A stretch of DNA of 64,000 nt, taken from Novosphingobium arvoryzae. Its GTDB lineage: Bacteria; Pseudomonadota; Alphaproteobacteria; Sphingomonadales; Sphingomonadaceae. The notes below the pieces were generated by a model. That model was given only the letters and a program-made list of their open reading frames with translations. It did no database searches and was not told where the DNA came from. This document shows, piece by piece, positions 8,820-18,076 of the stretch. Within the stretch, counting starts at the first letter, position 1, and each line of letters opens with the position of its first letter. The position numbers and the translations under genes are program-made. Where the stretch lies: positions 434,001 to 498,000 of the forward strand of contig NZ_BMZD01000002.1 of NCBI RefSeq assembly GCF_014652615.1, written 5' to 3'.

Positions 8820-9437
8820 ATGAGGGAAAGATTTCTGATTGCGACCGGACTGGCGATTGCCGCGCTTTCAGCGCCGGTCGCCGCCGTATCGGTGGGGTTC
8901 GACGACAGCCGGGTCGTATCGGGTGGGGGCAGCAGCGAGCTACCGCCCTACCTGCAATGCGTGCCTTATGCGCGGCAGGTGTCGGGGATCATGATCTTCG
9001 GCGATGCGCATACCTGGTGGGACCAGGCCGATGGCCGCTATGCGCGCGGATACAAGCCGAAAGTGGGCGCGGTCATGGCGTTTCGCCCGCATGGCAATTC
9101 GCGGCTGGGCCATGTCGCCGCTGTCAGCAAAATCGTCGATTCGCGCACCTTGCTGGTCCGCCACGCCAACTGGAGCCCGATCAACGGGCGGCGCGGGCAG
9201 ATCGAGGATGACGTGAAGGTGGTGGACGTCTCGCCCGAGAACGACTGGTCGGCCGTGCGCGTGTGGTATGCGCCGCTGGGCCAGCTGGGCGGCACGCACT
9301 GGCCGGTCGAAGGATTCATCTATCCCGGCAAGGCGAAGAAGTCTGAACGCCTGCCGGTGCGCAACATAACGATTGCCGCCGCGCCCCGCGGCAGCGATCC
9401 GATTGCAGACATCATCCGCCAGAAACTGGGGTTCTGA
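8820..9437 (+). CDS. Secreted CHAP-domain peptidoglycan hydrolase
   Basis: The 205-residue protein has a signal peptide (residues 1-22, ending PVAA). The CHAP domain follows: catalytic Cys in YLQCVPYARQVSG (about residue 46), His in RLGHVAAVSK (about 100) and the polar partner in HANWS (about 120). CHAP domains are cysteine amidases or endopeptidases acting on the peptide part of peptidoglycan. It is divergent from der and convergent with the DUF3297 gene. The substrate bond and any regulatory partner cannot be read from the sequence. Confidence 0.85.
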   Translation: MRERFLIATGLAIAALSAPVAAVSVGFDDSRVVSGGGSSELPPYLQCVPYARQVSGIMIFGDAHTWWDQADGRYARGYKPKVGAVMAFRPHGNSRLGHVAAVSKIVDSRTLLVRHANWSPINGRRGQIEDDVKVVDVSPENDWSAVRVWYAPLGQLGGTHWPVEGFIYPGKAKKSERLPVRNITIAAAPRGSDPIADIIRQKLGF

Positions 9438-9440
9438 CGT

Positions 9441-9462
9441 CCCGCCGGGCAGGCCCGGCGGG
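9441..9462. terminator. Convergent stem-loop terminator
   Basis: A perfect 9-bp stem, CCCGCCGGG (9441-9449) with CCCGGCGGG (9454-9462), has a CAGG loop. It lies between the convergent CHAP and DUF3297 genes. No T-run follows, so strength is uncertain. Confidence 0.6.
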
Positions 9463-9477
9463 CGAGACATCAGTCCA

Positions 9478-9789
9478 TCAGGCCTTGGCGACCGGGGCGC
9501 CCTCGCCCAGGTCTTCGTACCAGGCTTCGACCGGGCCGTTCAGCTTGATGGTCAGCGGCTGGCCCTTGCGGTCCATCGTCTTGCCCGCCTGCACCCGCAC
9601 CCAGCCCTCGGAAATGCAGTATTCCTCGACATTGGTGCGGACCACGCCCTTGAAGCGGATGCCAACGCCGCGCTGCAGCTTGTCGGCATCGAAATATTCG
9701 CTGCGCGGGTTGATCGCCAGGCGGTCGGGCGGGAGATCGGGGCCGGTCGATGCGGCCGATGCTTCAGGGGGAGTGGTTTCTTCGGTCAT
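9478..9789 (-). CDS. DUF3297 family protein
   Basis: The 103-residue protein starts at the ATG at 9789 (MTEETTPPEAS); an ATG at 9825 lacks family similarity. After a 20-residue acidic/Pro lead come the family signatures PPDRLAINPRSEYFD, GIRFKGVVRTNVEEYC and DRKGQPLTIKLNGPVE. DUF3297 is a small, widespread proteobacterial family with no established function. No signal peptide or membrane segment is present, so it is cytoplasmic. It stands alone between a terminator and tRNA-Val. Confidence 0.85.
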   Translation of the reverse strand: MTEETTPPEASAASTGPDLPPDRLAINPRSEYFDADKLQRGVGIRFKGVVRTNVEEYCISEGWVRVQAGKTMDRKGQPLTIKLNGPVEAWYEDLGEGAPVAKA

Positions 9790-9867
9790 GAAAAGCGCCT
9801 CTAGATGTTGATCGGCGCTTGTCAATTCGCGCGAGCCTGTCTAAGGGCGCGCTTCGCGAACGGAAGT

Positions 9868-9942
9868 GGGCGCGTAGCTCAGCGGTAGAGCACACCCTTC
9901 ACACGGGTGGGGTCACAGGTTCAATCCCTGTCGCGCCCACCA
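9868..9942 (+). tRNA. tRNA-Val (CAC anticodon)
   Basis: The cloverleaf is complete: acceptor GGGCGCG pairs with CGCGCCC, D-stem GCTC/GAGC, anticodon stem CACCC/GGGTG around loop TTCACAC (anticodon CAC, reading GTG), T-arm ACAGG-TTCAATC-CCTGT, discriminator A and an encoded CCA at 9940-9942. Confidence 0.97.
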
Positions 9943-9997
9943 CTTCCTTCCCCCGACATGGTTGAAAGCTGGTGCCCAAGCGGGCATAGGCCGCGCC

Positions 9998-11275
9998 ATG
10001 CATGATATTCGCCAGATCCGGGACAATCCCGCCGCTTTCGACGCCGCCCTCGCCCGCCGCGGGGTAGAGCCGGTATCCGCTGCGATCCTTGCGCTCGACA
10101 CCCGCCGCCGCGCGGTGGCCACGCAGATGCAGGAAGCGCAGAGCCGCCGCAACGACGCCTCCAAGGCCATCGGCGCGGCGATGGGGCGCGGCGACAAAGA
10201 TGAGGCGGAACGGCTGAAAGCCGAAGTCGCGGCGCTGAAGGACACCCTGCCCGCGCTGGAAGCAGAAGACCGCGAGTTGCTGGCCCAGCTGAACGAAGAG
10301 CTGGCCCGCCACCCCAACCTGCCCGACGCCGCCGTGCCGGATGGCGAGGACGAGGGCGCCAACGTCGAGGTCAGCCGCTGGGGCACGCCGCGCACCTTTG
10401 ATTTCACCCCGCAGGAACACGCCGACATCGGCCCGACGCTGGGGCTGGACTTTGAAACGGGCGCCAAGATTTCCGGCGCGCGCTTCACCTTCCTGCGCGG
10501 CCAGATGGCGCGCCTGCAACGCGCGCTGGGGCAGTTCATGCTGGATCACCAGACCAACGTGAACGGTCATGCCGAATGCGCGACGCCGCTGCTGGTCAAG
10601 AGCGAAGCGCTGTTCGGCACCGGCCAGCTGCCCAAGTTCGCCGAGGACAATTTCCGCACCACGGATGATCGCTGGCTGATCCCCACCGCCGAAGTCAGCC
10701 TGACCAATTCCGTGCGCGAACAGATCCTGGCCGAGGCGGAGCTGCCGCTGCGGATGACCGCGCTGACCCCGTGCTTCCGCAGCGAAGCGGGCGCGGCGGG
10801 CAAGGATACGCGCGGCTATATCCGCCAGCACCAGTTCGAGAAGGTGGAACTCGTCACCATCTGCAAGCCGGAGGATTCCGAGGCCGAGCACGAGCGGATG
10901 ACGGCGGCGGCCGAATCGATCCTGCAGGCGCTGGATCTGCCCTATCGCAAGATGATCCTCTGCGCTGGCGACATGGGCTTCACCGCGCGCAAGACCTATG
11001 ACCTTGAAGTCTGGCTGCCGGGGCAAGGCGCCTACCGCGAGATTTCGTCCTGTTCCAACTGCGGCGATTTCCAGGCCCGGCGCATGAATGCGCGCTATCG
11101 CCCCGAAGGCGCGAAGGGGACGGAATTCGTCCACACGCTCAACGGCTCGGGCCTCGCCGTGGGCCGCACGCTGGTGGCGGTGCTGGAGAACTATCAGAAC
11201 GCCGACGGATCGGTCAGCGTGCCCGCCGCGCTGCGCCCTTACATGGGCGGGATCGACACGCTGGTGCCCCTCTGA
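9998..11275 (+). CDS. serS: Seryl-tRNA synthetase
   Basis: A class II synthetase that charges tRNA-Ser and tRNA-Sec with serine. The N-terminal two-helix tRNA-binding coiled coil covers about residues 25-100. Motif 2 reads [18 protein letters not shown] followed by HQFEKVELV, and motif 3 reads [19 protein letters not shown]. The ATG at 9998 ([11 protein letters not shown]) gives 425 residues, the usual length; an upstream TTG at 9962 would add non-conserved sequence that runs close to the tRNA-Val. It leads a same-strand run with surE and the LytM and channel genes. Confidence 0.96.
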   Translation: MHDIRQIRDNPAAFDAALARRGVEPVSAAILALDTRRRAVATQMQEAQSRRNDASKAIGAAMGRGDKDEAERLKAEVAALKDTLPALEAEDRELLAQLNEELARHPNLPDAAVPDGEDEGANVEVSRWGTPRTFDFTPQEHADIGPTLGLDFETGAKISGARFTFLRGQMARLQRALGQFMLDHQTNVNGHAECATPLLVKSEALFGTGQLPKFAEDNFRTTDDRWLIPTAEVSLTNSVREQILAEAELPLRMTALTPCFRSEAGAAGKDTRGYIRQHQFEKVELVTICKPEDSEAEHERMTAAAESILQALDLPYRKMILCAGDMGFTARKTYDLEVWLPGQGAYREISSCSNCGDFQARRMNARYRPEGAKGTEFVHTLNGSGLAVGRTLVAVLENYQNADGSVSVPAALRPYMGGIDTLVPL

Positions 11276-11290
11276 CATGAAAGCCGCCTG

Positions 11291-12052
11291 ATGCGCATTC
11301 TCCTGACCAATGACGACGGCATTTTCGCTCCCGGACTGGAAGTGCTGGAGCGGATCGCGGCGCGCTTTTCGGATGACATCTGGATCTGCGCCCCGGCCGA
11401 GGAACAGTCCGGCGCTGGCCATTCGCTCACCCTGTCGCGCCCGGTGCGGCTGCGCCAGCACGATGCCCGGCGCTTTTCCGTCTCCGGCACCCCCACGGAC
11501 TCGGTGATGATGGCGCTGCGCGAGGTCATGCCCGGCGCGCCCGACCTGATCCTGTCGGGCGTCAACCGCGGTGCGAACCTGGGCGATGACGTAACCTATT
11601 CCGGCACCGTTTCCGCCGCGATCGAAGGCGCGCTGGCAGGCATCCGCTCGATCGCGCTGAGCCAGGTCTACGAGAAGGAAGGCATGGGCGACACCGTGCC
11701 GTTCGCCGCCGCCGACGCCTGGGGCGCGAAAGTGATCGAGCCGCTGCTGGGCGTGCCCTTTGCCCCGCGCACGCTGGTCAATGTCAACTTCCCCCCGCTG
11801 GCGGCCGACGAGGTCAAGGGCATTCGCGTGGTTCGGCAGGGATTTCATGACTATGCGCGCGGATCGGTGGTTGAAGGAACCGATCCAAGGGGATACCGTT
11901 ACTTCTGGTTCGGCCTGCACGGGATTGAGCACACCCCCGGTCACGCCACCGATCTTGAAGCGATCCAGGATGGCTATGTGTCTGTAACCCCGCTGCAACT
12001 GGACCTGACGCACGACGCATCGCTGGCCGCGATGGCAGAGCGGTTCGCCTGA
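11291..12052 (+). CDS. surE: 5'-nucleotidase SurE
   Basis: A stationary-phase survival phosphatase that removes phosphate from nucleoside 5'- and 3'-monophosphates and short polyphosphate. The metal site LLTNDDGIFAPGL opens the protein and SGVNRGANLGDD with YSGTVSAAIEG follows. At 253 residues it is full length. It starts 15 nt after serS and its stop overlaps the next start (TGATG). The pcm gene often found after surE is missing here; the next gene is the NlpD-like protein. Confidence 0.95.
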   Translation: MRILLTNDDGIFAPGLEVLERIAARFSDDIWICAPAEEQSGAGHSLTLSRPVRLRQHDARRFSVSGTPTDSVMMALREVMPGAPDLILSGVNRGANLGDDVTYSGTVSAAIEGALAGIRSIALSQVYEKEGMGDTVPFAAADAWGAKVIEPLLGVPFAPRTLVNVNFPPLAADEVKGIRVVRQGFHDYARGSVVEGTDPRGYRYFWFGLHGIEHTPGHATDLEAIQDGYVSVTPLQLDLTHDASLAAMAERFA

Positions 12053-12939
12053 TGCGCCGCGCGGCGCTCCTCGCCGGGGTCGTCGCGCTGTGGCTGGGCG
12101 CGCCGGTTCTCGCGCAGTCTGCGGCAGAGAAGCGGGCGGACGATCCCAGGACCGCCACCGAATATGTTGTGAAGCCGGGCGAAACGCTGGGCGGCATCGC
12201 CAACCGGGTCGAAGTGCCGCGCATCCTGATTATCGAGGCGAACGGCCTGAAGGCGCCCTATCTGGTGCGCGTCGGGCAAAAGCTGGTGATCCCGCGCCGC
12301 CGCACCCACACGGTCAAGGACGGCGAAACCGGCTTTGCCATCGCGCTGGACTATGGCGTGCCGTGGTCCGCGATTGCCGCCGCCAACGGGCTTGACCCCA
12401 AGGCCGCGGTCAAGGCCGGGCAGAAGCTGGCGATCCCGACGATTGCCAAGGTCGCGGCCGCCACCGTGCCGGCCCCCGCCCCGACCGCCAGCGCCGCCCC
12501 TTCGCCCGAACCCACCGCCAGCGCCGCGCCCGCCGCCAAGCTGCCGCCCGATACCAAGGCTCCGCGCTTCGTCTGGCCCCACTCGGGCAAGGTCCGGCGC
12601 GACTTTTCCCCGCGCGGCAAATCCGGCTGGCACGACGGGATCGACCTCACCGCCGACAAGGGCGACGCCGTGCGCGCCGCCGCCGCGGGCAAGGTGATCT
12701 TTGCCGGACAAGGGCCTAAAGAATACGGTCTGACGGTGATCATCCACCACACCGGCCGCTGGACCACGACCTATTCGTTCCTCGACAAGGTGACGGTGAA
12801 GGACGGCGAAGCGGTCAAACAGGGTGAACGCATCGGGCTGGCCGGGGATACGGGCCTCGCCACTTCTCCGCAGGTTCATTTCGAAGTGCGCCGCAACCGC
12901 GTGGCGCTGGATCCGGTGGACTACCTGCCCGCGCGATGA
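12052..12939 (+). CDS. LysM/LytM (M23) protein, NlpD-like, probably non-catalytic
   Basis: The 295-residue exported protein has a signal peptide (cut near VLAQ-SA), two LysM peptidoglycan-binding modules (YVVKPGETLGGIA near 38 and HTVKDGETGFAIA near 85), an Ala/Pro linker, and a LytM domain from about 180. The first zinc pair HDGID is present, but the usual YxHL reads TTYSFLDK and the HxH reads QVHFE, so two expected histidines are lost. Known NlpD and EnvC proteins share such loss and act as activators of cell-wall amidases. I infer the same role here. The surE-nlpD order is classical. Confidence 0.82.
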   Translation: MRRAALLAGVVALWLGAPVLAQSAAEKRADDPRTATEYVVKPGETLGGIANRVEVPRILIIEANGLKAPYLVRVGQKLVIPRRRTHTVKDGETGFAIALDYGVPWSAIAAANGLDPKAAVKAGQKLAIPTIAKVAAATVPAPAPTASAAPSPEPTASAAPAAKLPPDTKAPRFVWPHSGKVRRDFSPRGKSGWHDGIDLTADKGDAVRAAAAGKVIFAGQGPKEYGLTVIIHHTGRWTTTYSFLDKVTVKDGEAVKQGERIGLAGDTGLATSPQVHFEVRRNRVALDPVDYLPAR

Positions 12940-13970
12940 GCCGCCGATCCCGTCCCCGCTTCGTGCCGTTCCGCCCGCTGCGGCGGCAGATCCGGATGCC
13001 GGTCTGGGCCGATGTCGGCCTGCGGCTGGCGGCGGCCTTCGGCCTCGTGTTCCTGGTGGTGATGATCCACTGGCTGGACCGTGACGGCCTGAAAGACGGG
13101 CACGATGGCCACATCACGTTTCTGGATGTCGTCTATTTCACGATGATTTCCATCACCACCACCGGCTTTGGCGATATTGCCCCGGTCAGCGACCGCGCCC
13201 GCCTGATCGAGGCGGTGATCGTCACCCCGATCCGGCTGGCAGTGCTCTTCATCTTCGTCGGCACGGCCTACAACTTCATCATCAAGCGCACCTGGGAGAA
13301 TTGGCGAATGCGGCGGATTCAGGAGCGGCTGACCGGCCATGTCGTGGTGCTGGGCTTTGGCGTCAGCGGATCGCAGGCCGTGGGCGAACTGATCGAGCGC
13401 GGGACTGATCCCGGCACCATCGTCGTGATGGACGGCAGCGCCGAACGCCTGGCCGAGGCCGAAGCGTTGGGCTGCAACGTGATCCAGGACGACGCCAGCC
13501 GTGACGAGGCGCTGAAGGCGGTGCGGATCGACAGTGCCGGCACCGTGTTGGTCTCGGCCGGGCGCGACGATACCTCGATCCTGATCGTGCTGACGGTGCG
13601 CCACCTCGCCCCGAACGTCCCGATCAGCGTGGTGGTGCGCAACGAGGACAACGAAATTCTCGCCCGGCAGGCCGGGGCCGACAACGTGATCAACCCGGTG
13701 CGCTTTACCGGGCTGCTGCTGGCCGGATCGGCGCAGGGCAGCCACGTGGCGGATTACCTGGCCGACCTGGCAACCGCTTCCGGGAACGTCCAGCTCGTGG
13801 AGCGTCCCGCCCTGCCCGAGGAAATCGGCCGGAGCCTGAACGAGTTGCCCCACTCCGTGCGCGGCCTGCGGATCAATCGCGGCGGGCGCGAAATCGGCTT
13901 CTGGGAAGCGGATGCGGGCCGGATCGAGGCTGGCGACGTGATCGTGGCGGTGGTGCCGACCATCGCCTGA
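12936..13970 (+). CDS. Two-TM potassium channel with RCK (TrkA-N) domain
   Basis: The 344-residue protein has a transmembrane helix at about 27-45, a pore loop with filter TTGFGD near 73 (canonical TVGYGD), a second helix at about 88-108, then a cytoplasmic RCK domain with the Rossmann start VVLGFGVSGSQ and acidic strand end VVMDGSAER, and a C-terminal RCK-C-like part. This is the MthK/Kch layout: a ligand-gated K+ channel. The start overlaps the LytM gene by 4 nt. TTGFGD is seen in some prokaryotic channels, but its selectivity here is not proven. Confidence 0.87.
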   Translation: MSRRSRPRFVPFRPLRRQIRMPVWADVGLRLAAAFGLVFLVVMIHWLDRDGLKDGHDGHITFLDVVYFTMISITTTGFGDIAPVSDRARLIEAVIVTPIRLAVLFIFVGTAYNFIIKRTWENWRMRRIQERLTGHVVVLGFGVSGSQAVGELIERGTDPGTIVVMDGSAERLAEAEALGCNVIQDDASRDEALKAVRIDSAGTVLVSAGRDDTSILIVLTVRHLAPNVPISVVVRNEDNEILARQAGADNVINPVRFTGLLLAGSAQGSHVADYLADLATASGNVQLVERPALPEEIGRSLNELPHSVRGLRINRGGREIGFWEADAGRIEAGDVIVAVVPTIA

Positions 13971-13976
13971 CCGGCG

Positions 13977-14321
13977 CTACCCCAGCAGAAAGAACACCCC
14001 GCCCATCGCCAGGTAGGCCAGCAGGAAGGCCCCGCTGTCCTTCACTGTCTCCGCGCGTGGCGTGCCGGTGCGGGACTGGCTGATCCACAGCGCAGGGATC
14101 ACGAAGGCCAGCGCCAATCCGCCCGACTGCATGAAATAGAGCCACGGCTTCACCGCCAGCTTGTCCGGCCCGATCCGGGCGAGCGCGTGGCCCAGCATCG
14201 CGGCGGACAGCAGCATCCCGGCCAGCGCCGCCACCGGTGACGTCCCCCGCCGCAGCGCCAGCACGATCCCCGCCGCGACCAGCGCCGCCGCCACCACGCC
14301 CAGCCAGTTCATCGGTCCCAT
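13977..14321 (-). CDS. Small membrane protein, unknown function
   Basis: The 114-residue protein has about four hydrophobic segments ([20 protein letters not shown], then near 27-47, 60-82 and 95-113). I do not recognise a family. It starts at the ATG at 14321, sharing one base with the stop of the upstream gene (TGATG), so the two are coupled. It converges with the channel gene, with a 6-nt gap. Confidence 0.65.
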   Translation of the reverse strand: MGPMNWLGVVAAALVAAGIVLALRRGTSPVAALAGMLLSAAMLGHALARIGPDKLAVKPWLYFMQSGGLALAFVIPALWISQSRTGTPRAETVKDSGAFLLAYLAMGGVFFLLG

Positions 14322-14830
14322 CACGCCTGCTCCCATTCCAGCAACGCCACATGGCCTTCGCCAGCGGCCATCCATTCGCGGGCAAAAGCGCCGAGTCCCT
14401 CGCGCACGGCCTCCACCGCCCCTGCCGGCATGGCGGGCATGGGGACGTGCGATCCCGCGCAGGCCGTTTCCGCCATCGCCAGCAGATCAGCCGCTGCGCC
14501 GCTGCCGCCGCTCCACAAGTCCGCCTCGAAACACTCGACGATCCGTTCGGCCTGCAGCAACTGCACGATTTCCGGATCCGGCAGTCCGGCCCGCTTGGCG
14601 CTGGCGTGGCCGGCCGCCTTGGCCAGTTCCTGCAGCGCTTCGGGGTGCAACCCGCCTGCAACCATGCCCCAGAATCCGCGGTCCAGCGCGAAGGCGCGCT
14701 CCACGAACCAATGGACTGCATCGTGCGGAACCGGTCCCTTGTGCGGCAGGCGCGTGTCGGCGCGGGTGCCGTCGGCGCGGGCAATCGCGATGGCATCGGC
14801 GCCGCGCCCCTTGGTGATCGCGATCTTCAT
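14321..14830 (-). CDS. Conserved hypothetical protein
   Basis: The 169-residue soluble protein begins [16 protein letters not shown] and has no signal peptide or membrane segment. It is mostly helical, and a [12 protein letters not shown] stretch near residue 36 stands out. I cannot name a family. It is followed by and coupled to a small membrane protein (TGATG overlap) and is divergent from rimO across 48 nt. The reading frame carries the longer ORF upstream of 14830, but that part is antisense to rimO, and the ATG at 14830 is the natural start. Confidence 0.6.
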   Translation of the reverse strand: MKIAITKGRGADAIAIARADGTRADTRLPHKGPVPHDAVHWFVERAFALDRGFWGMVAGGLHPEALQELAKAAGHASAKRAGLPDPEIVQLLQAERIVECFEADLWSGGSGAAADLLAMAETACAGSHVPMPAMPAGAVEAVREGLGAFAREWMAAGEGHVALLEWEQA

Positions 14831-14878
14831 GCGCGCAGCAGTAGCGAAATCCCCGCAATCCGTGTAGGGGCCGCGCCC

Positions 14879-16252
14879 ATGGCAATCGAGATTCCTGAAG
14901 CCCGTAAGGTCGGCATGGTCAGCTTGGGCTGTCCCAAGGCGCTGGTCGACAGCGAACGCATCCTCACCCGGCTGCGCGCCGATGGCTATGCCATGAGCGC
15001 GGACTATGCCGGGGCCGACGTGGTGCTGGTCAACACGTGCGGGTTCCTCGATTCCGCCAAGGAGGAAAGCCTGGCCGCGATTGGCGAGGCGATTGCCGAG
15101 AACGGCCGCGTAATCGTGACCGGGTGCATGGGGAATGAGGCGGAGCTGATCCGTGCAAAGTTCCCCGATGTGCTGGCCGTCACCGGCGCGCACCAATACG
15201 AAGCCGTGGTCGAGGCCGTGCACGAAGCCGCGCCCCCATCACAGGGCCCATTCGTCGATCTGATCCCGCAGCCGTCGGACGCGGAGATCAAGCTGACACC
15301 GCGCCATTACAGCTACCTGAAGATTTCCGAAGGCTGCAACCACGCCTGCGCGTTCTGCATCATCCCGCAGCTGCGCGGCAAGCTGGCCAGCCGCCGGATC
15401 GACGCCGTGCTGCGCGAGGCGGAAAAGCTGGTCGCGGCGGGCACCAAGGAACTGCTGGTGATCAGCCAGGACACCTCGGCCTATGGCGTGGACGTGCGGC
15501 ACGAGGAGCGCGAGTGGAAGGGCCGCAAGGTCCGCACCCACATGACTGACCTTGCCCGCGAACTCGGCCAGCTGCGCACGCCCGAAGGCCACGCGCCGTG
15601 GGTGCGGCTGCACTATGTCTATCCCTACCCGCACGTCGATGCGGTGATCCCGCTGATGGCGGAGGGGCTGATCACGCCCTATCTGGACATCCCGTTCCAG
15701 CACGCCGCGCCGAACGTCCTGAAAGCCATGAAGCGCCCCGCGAACGAAGCGAAAGTGCTCGAACGCCTGAAGGCCTGGCGCGAGATCTGCCCGGACATCA
15801 CGATCCGCTCCAGCTTCGTGGTCGGCTTCCCCGGCGAGACGGAGGAAGATTTCCAGTACCTGCTCGACTGGCTGGACGAGGCGCAGCTGGACCGCGTCGG
15901 CGGCTTCCGGTTCGAACCCGTCGCGGGCGCGGCGGCGAACGATCTGCCGAACCCGGTGCCCGAAGCGGTCAAAGAAGAGCGCTATCAGCGCCTGATGGAA
16001 AAGACCGCCGCGATCAGCGCGGCCAAGCTTGCCGCGAAGGTCGGCCGCACGCTGCCCGTGATCATCGATGAAGTGGGCGAACCCGACGAGGATGGCGACA
16101 TCGGCGCGACCGGGCGGTCACAGGCCGATGCCCCGGAAATCGACGGTGCGGTCTATCTGCGCAACGTCCCCGCCAGCCTGAAGGCGGGCGACATCGTGCA
16201 AGTCGAAGTGGAAGATGCCGACGCGCACGACCTGTTTGGCGTGATCGTCTGA
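14879..16252 (+). CDS. rimO: Ribosomal protein S12 methylthiotransferase RimO
   Basis: A radical-SAM enzyme that adds a methylthio group to the conserved aspartate of ribosomal protein S12. The N-terminal UPF0004 domain holds the auxiliary cluster cysteines ([33 protein letters not shown]). The radical-SAM triad GCNHACAFC is near residue 155, and a TRAM domain ends the protein. [12 protein letters not shown] separates it from MiaB. The ATG at 14879 gives 457 residues. It ends at a strong stem-loop. Confidence 0.95.
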   Translation: MAIEIPEARKVGMVSLGCPKALVDSERILTRLRADGYAMSADYAGADVVLVNTCGFLDSAKEESLAAIGEAIAENGRVIVTGCMGNEAELIRAKFPDVLAVTGAHQYEAVVEAVHEAAPPSQGPFVDLIPQPSDAEIKLTPRHYSYLKISEGCNHACAFCIIPQLRGKLASRRIDAVLREAEKLVAAGTKELLVISQDTSAYGVDVRHEEREWKGRKVRTHMTDLARELGQLRTPEGHAPWVRLHYVYPYPHVDAVIPLMAEGLITPYLDIPFQHAAPNVLKAMKRPANEAKVLERLKAWREICPDITIRSSFVVGFPGETEEDFQYLLDWLDEAQLDRVGGFRFEPVAGAAANDLPNPVPEAVKEERYQRLMEKTAAISAAKLAAKVGRTLPVIIDEVGEPDEDGDIGATGRSQADAPEIDGAVYLRNVPASLKAGDIVQVEVEDADAHDLFGVIV

Positions 16253-16253
16253 C

Positions 16254-16282
16254 GCCGGGGGGCGCAGGCCGCGCCCCCCGGC
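16254..16282. terminator. Strong convergent stem-loop
   Basis: A perfect 11-bp GC stem, GCCGGGGGGCG (16254-16264) with CGCCCCCCGGC (16272-16282), lies between the convergent rimO and Pit genes. No T-run is present, so it may act more as a 3'-end protector. Confidence 0.6.
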
Positions 16283-16286
16283 CCGA

Positions 16287-17285
16287 TCAGAACATCTTGG
16301 TAAGCGTGTAGAACACCGCACCCACCGCCGCGCTGGCGGGGATGGTGATGAACCAAGCGGTCACCACCCGGCCCGCCACGCCCCAGCGCACGGCGCTGGC
16401 CTTGCGCGCGGCGCCGGTGCCGATCACCGATCCGGTGATGGCGTGGGTGGTCGATACCGGAATGCCCAGCGCGCTGGCCCCGAACACCACGATCGAACCC
16501 GCCGTCGAAGCACTGAACCCGGTGTGATGGTTCAGCTTGGTCAGCTTGGTGCCCATCGTCTTGATGATCTTCCACCCGCCCGACATCGTGCCCAGCGCGA
16601 TCGCCGCATAGCAGGAAATCACGACCCATTCCGGCACGTGGAATTCACCGTTCAGGTGACCGGTGGAATAGAGCAGGACCGTGATGATCCCCATGGTCTT
16701 CTGCGCGTCGTTGCCGCCGTGGCTGATCGAATAGGCCGCCGAACTGACCAGGTGGAGCGATTTGAACACCCCTTCGGCCCGGCGCGGCTGAAAGCCCTTG
16801 AACAGCCAGCTGGTCAGCAGGACCATCAGCATGGCCAGCGCAAAGCCGATCATCGGCGACAGGAAGATCGCCACCACCGTCTTGGTCGTGCCCGAACTTT
16901 CAACCACGGTGAACCCGCCGTGCGCGATGCCCGCGCCCAGCAGCCCGCCGATCAGCGCGTGGCTGGACGAGGACGGAATGCCCTTGAGCCAGGTCACGAC
17001 GTTCCAGAACATCGCCCCGACCAGCGCCCCGAACACCACTGCCGGGGTCACCGCATCCTTGTCGATGATCCCCTTGCCCACGGTTTCGGCCACGTGCAGC
17101 CCCACCAGCCAATAGGCCGCGAAGTTGCCGAACGCGGCGAACAGCACCGCCACGACCGGAGAGAGCAACCGGGTGGAGACCACGGTGGCGATGGAATTGG
17201 CCGCATCGTGCAGCCCGTTCAGAAAATCGAACGCCAGCGCGAGGGCGATCAGGCCGACGAGCAGCGGAAAGGCAAGCTCATGCAT
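16287..17285 (-). CDS. Low-affinity inorganic phosphate transporter (Pit/PHO4)
   Basis: The 332-residue multi-pass membrane protein carries both PHO4 signatures: FDFLNGLHDAANSIATVV near the N-terminus, and SHGGNDAQKTMG with VSTTHAITGSVIGTG further on. It moves phosphate (often as a metal-phosphate complex) with protons. It is shorter than E. coli PitA, like other alphaproteobacterial Pit proteins. It lies 25 nt after a DUF47 gene, the standard partner, and the pair stands behind a Pho box. Confidence 0.93.
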   Translation of the reverse strand: MHELAFPLLVGLIALALAFDFLNGLHDAANSIATVVSTRLLSPVVAVLFAAFGNFAAYWLVGLHVAETVGKGIIDKDAVTPAVVFGALVGAMFWNVVTWLKGIPSSSSHALIGGLLGAGIAHGGFTVVESSGTTKTVVAIFLSPMIGFALAMLMVLLTSWLFKGFQPRRAEGVFKSLHLVSSAAYSISHGGNDAQKTMGIITVLLYSTGHLNGEFHVPEWVVISCYAAIALGTMSGGWKIIKTMGTKLTKLNHHTGFSASTAGSIVVFGASALGIPVSTTHAITGSVIGTGAARKASAVRWGVAGRVVTAWFITIPASAAVGAVFYTLTKMF

Positions 17286-17310
17286 TGCCGGTATCCTTTG
17301 TCAGGCGCCC

Positions 17311-17958
17311 TCAGGCGTGGTCGATCACCAGGCTGTCGATTTCGTTCGCCACGTCCTCGAACGCGTCGGCGATGCGTTCCAGCCGCTTGTAGAGCTCGCG
17401 GGTGACGACGAACGCGATCGGATCGGGATTGATCTTCTGCGCCTGAAACGCAATCTTCATCCCGCTGTCGTGCAGGCCATCGACCTGCCCTTCCAGCTGG
17501 ACGATCCGGCCGGTCAGCTCGTGCAGGCGGTGGCCGTTGCGCTCCACGTCGCGCAGCAGCGGCACCGCTTCGGCGATCAGGCGGCTGGCATCCAGCGACA
17601 GCTGGGCGATTTCCTTCATCGCCGGGTCGAACTGCGTGATTTCGAACAGCTCGATCGCCGACGAAGCCGCATTCATTTCATCGATGGTGTCGTCCATCGC
17701 CCCGCTCAGCGCGGTGATCGCCCCCCGGTCGAACGGAGTCAGGAACGTCTGGCGGACTTCGTGCAGGGTCTGGCGGATCACTTCGTCCGCCGCATGCTCG
17801 AAATCGTGGATCGCGCGCAGGTGGGCGCTGCGGTCCCCTTCGCCGTGAGTCAATTGCACAAGTGCTTCCGCCGCACCGACCATGCTGGCCGCATGACGTT
17901 CGAACAGCACGAAAAAGTCGCCAGACTTGGGCAGCAGGCGCTGAAACCAACCGAACAT
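17311..17958 (-). CDS. DUF47 / PhoU-like regulator of Pit
   Basis: The 215-residue all-helical protein of the PhoU-related DUF47 family starts MFGWFQRLLPKSGDFFVLFE, typical of the family. It contains ExxxD-type metal-binding stretches such as IHDFEHAADEV and MDDTIDEMNAA. In other bacteria these proteins are encoded with Pit transporters and modulate them; in Sinorhizobium meliloti the homologous orfA-pit pair is repressed by PhoB. GAGGGGGA precedes the start. Upstream sits a three-repeat Pho box. Confidence 0.92.
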   Translation of the reverse strand: MFGWFQRLLPKSGDFFVLFERHAASMVGAAEALVQLTHGEGDRSAHLRAIHDFEHAADEVIRQTLHEVRQTFLTPFDRGAITALSGAMDDTIDEMNAASSAIELFEITQFDPAMKEIAQLSLDASRLIAEAVPLLRDVERNGHRLHELTGRIVQLEGQVDGLHDSGMKIAFQAQKINPDPIAFVVTRELYKRLERIADAFEDVANEIDSLVIDHA

Positions 17959-17982
17959 TACAGATGTTCCCCCTCAGGAATG

Positions 17983-18010
17983 TGACACGCCTATGACACC
18001 GAAATGACAG
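17983..18010 (-). promoter_or_regulatory. Pho box (PhoB site) before the Pit operon
   Basis: On the minus strand TGTCA occurs three times at exact 11-nt spacing (+ strand TGACA at 17983, 17994 and 18005), with a weaker TGTCG further upstream. Direct 11-nt TGTCA repeats are the PhoB-binding form. The site ends about 25 nt before the DUF47 start, so close that repression is as likely as activation. Confidence 0.6.
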
Positions 18011-18076
18011 ATTCGACAGCGCTAATCGCGCATGTCCACAATTGCCGGGTTGCGGGTTTGTCCCTAGCCTGCGCCG

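Noticed and set aside
9899-12013. Minus-strand frame of 704 codons opposite serS and surE
   Set aside because: Shadow of two certain genes; it even runs into the tRNA-Val.
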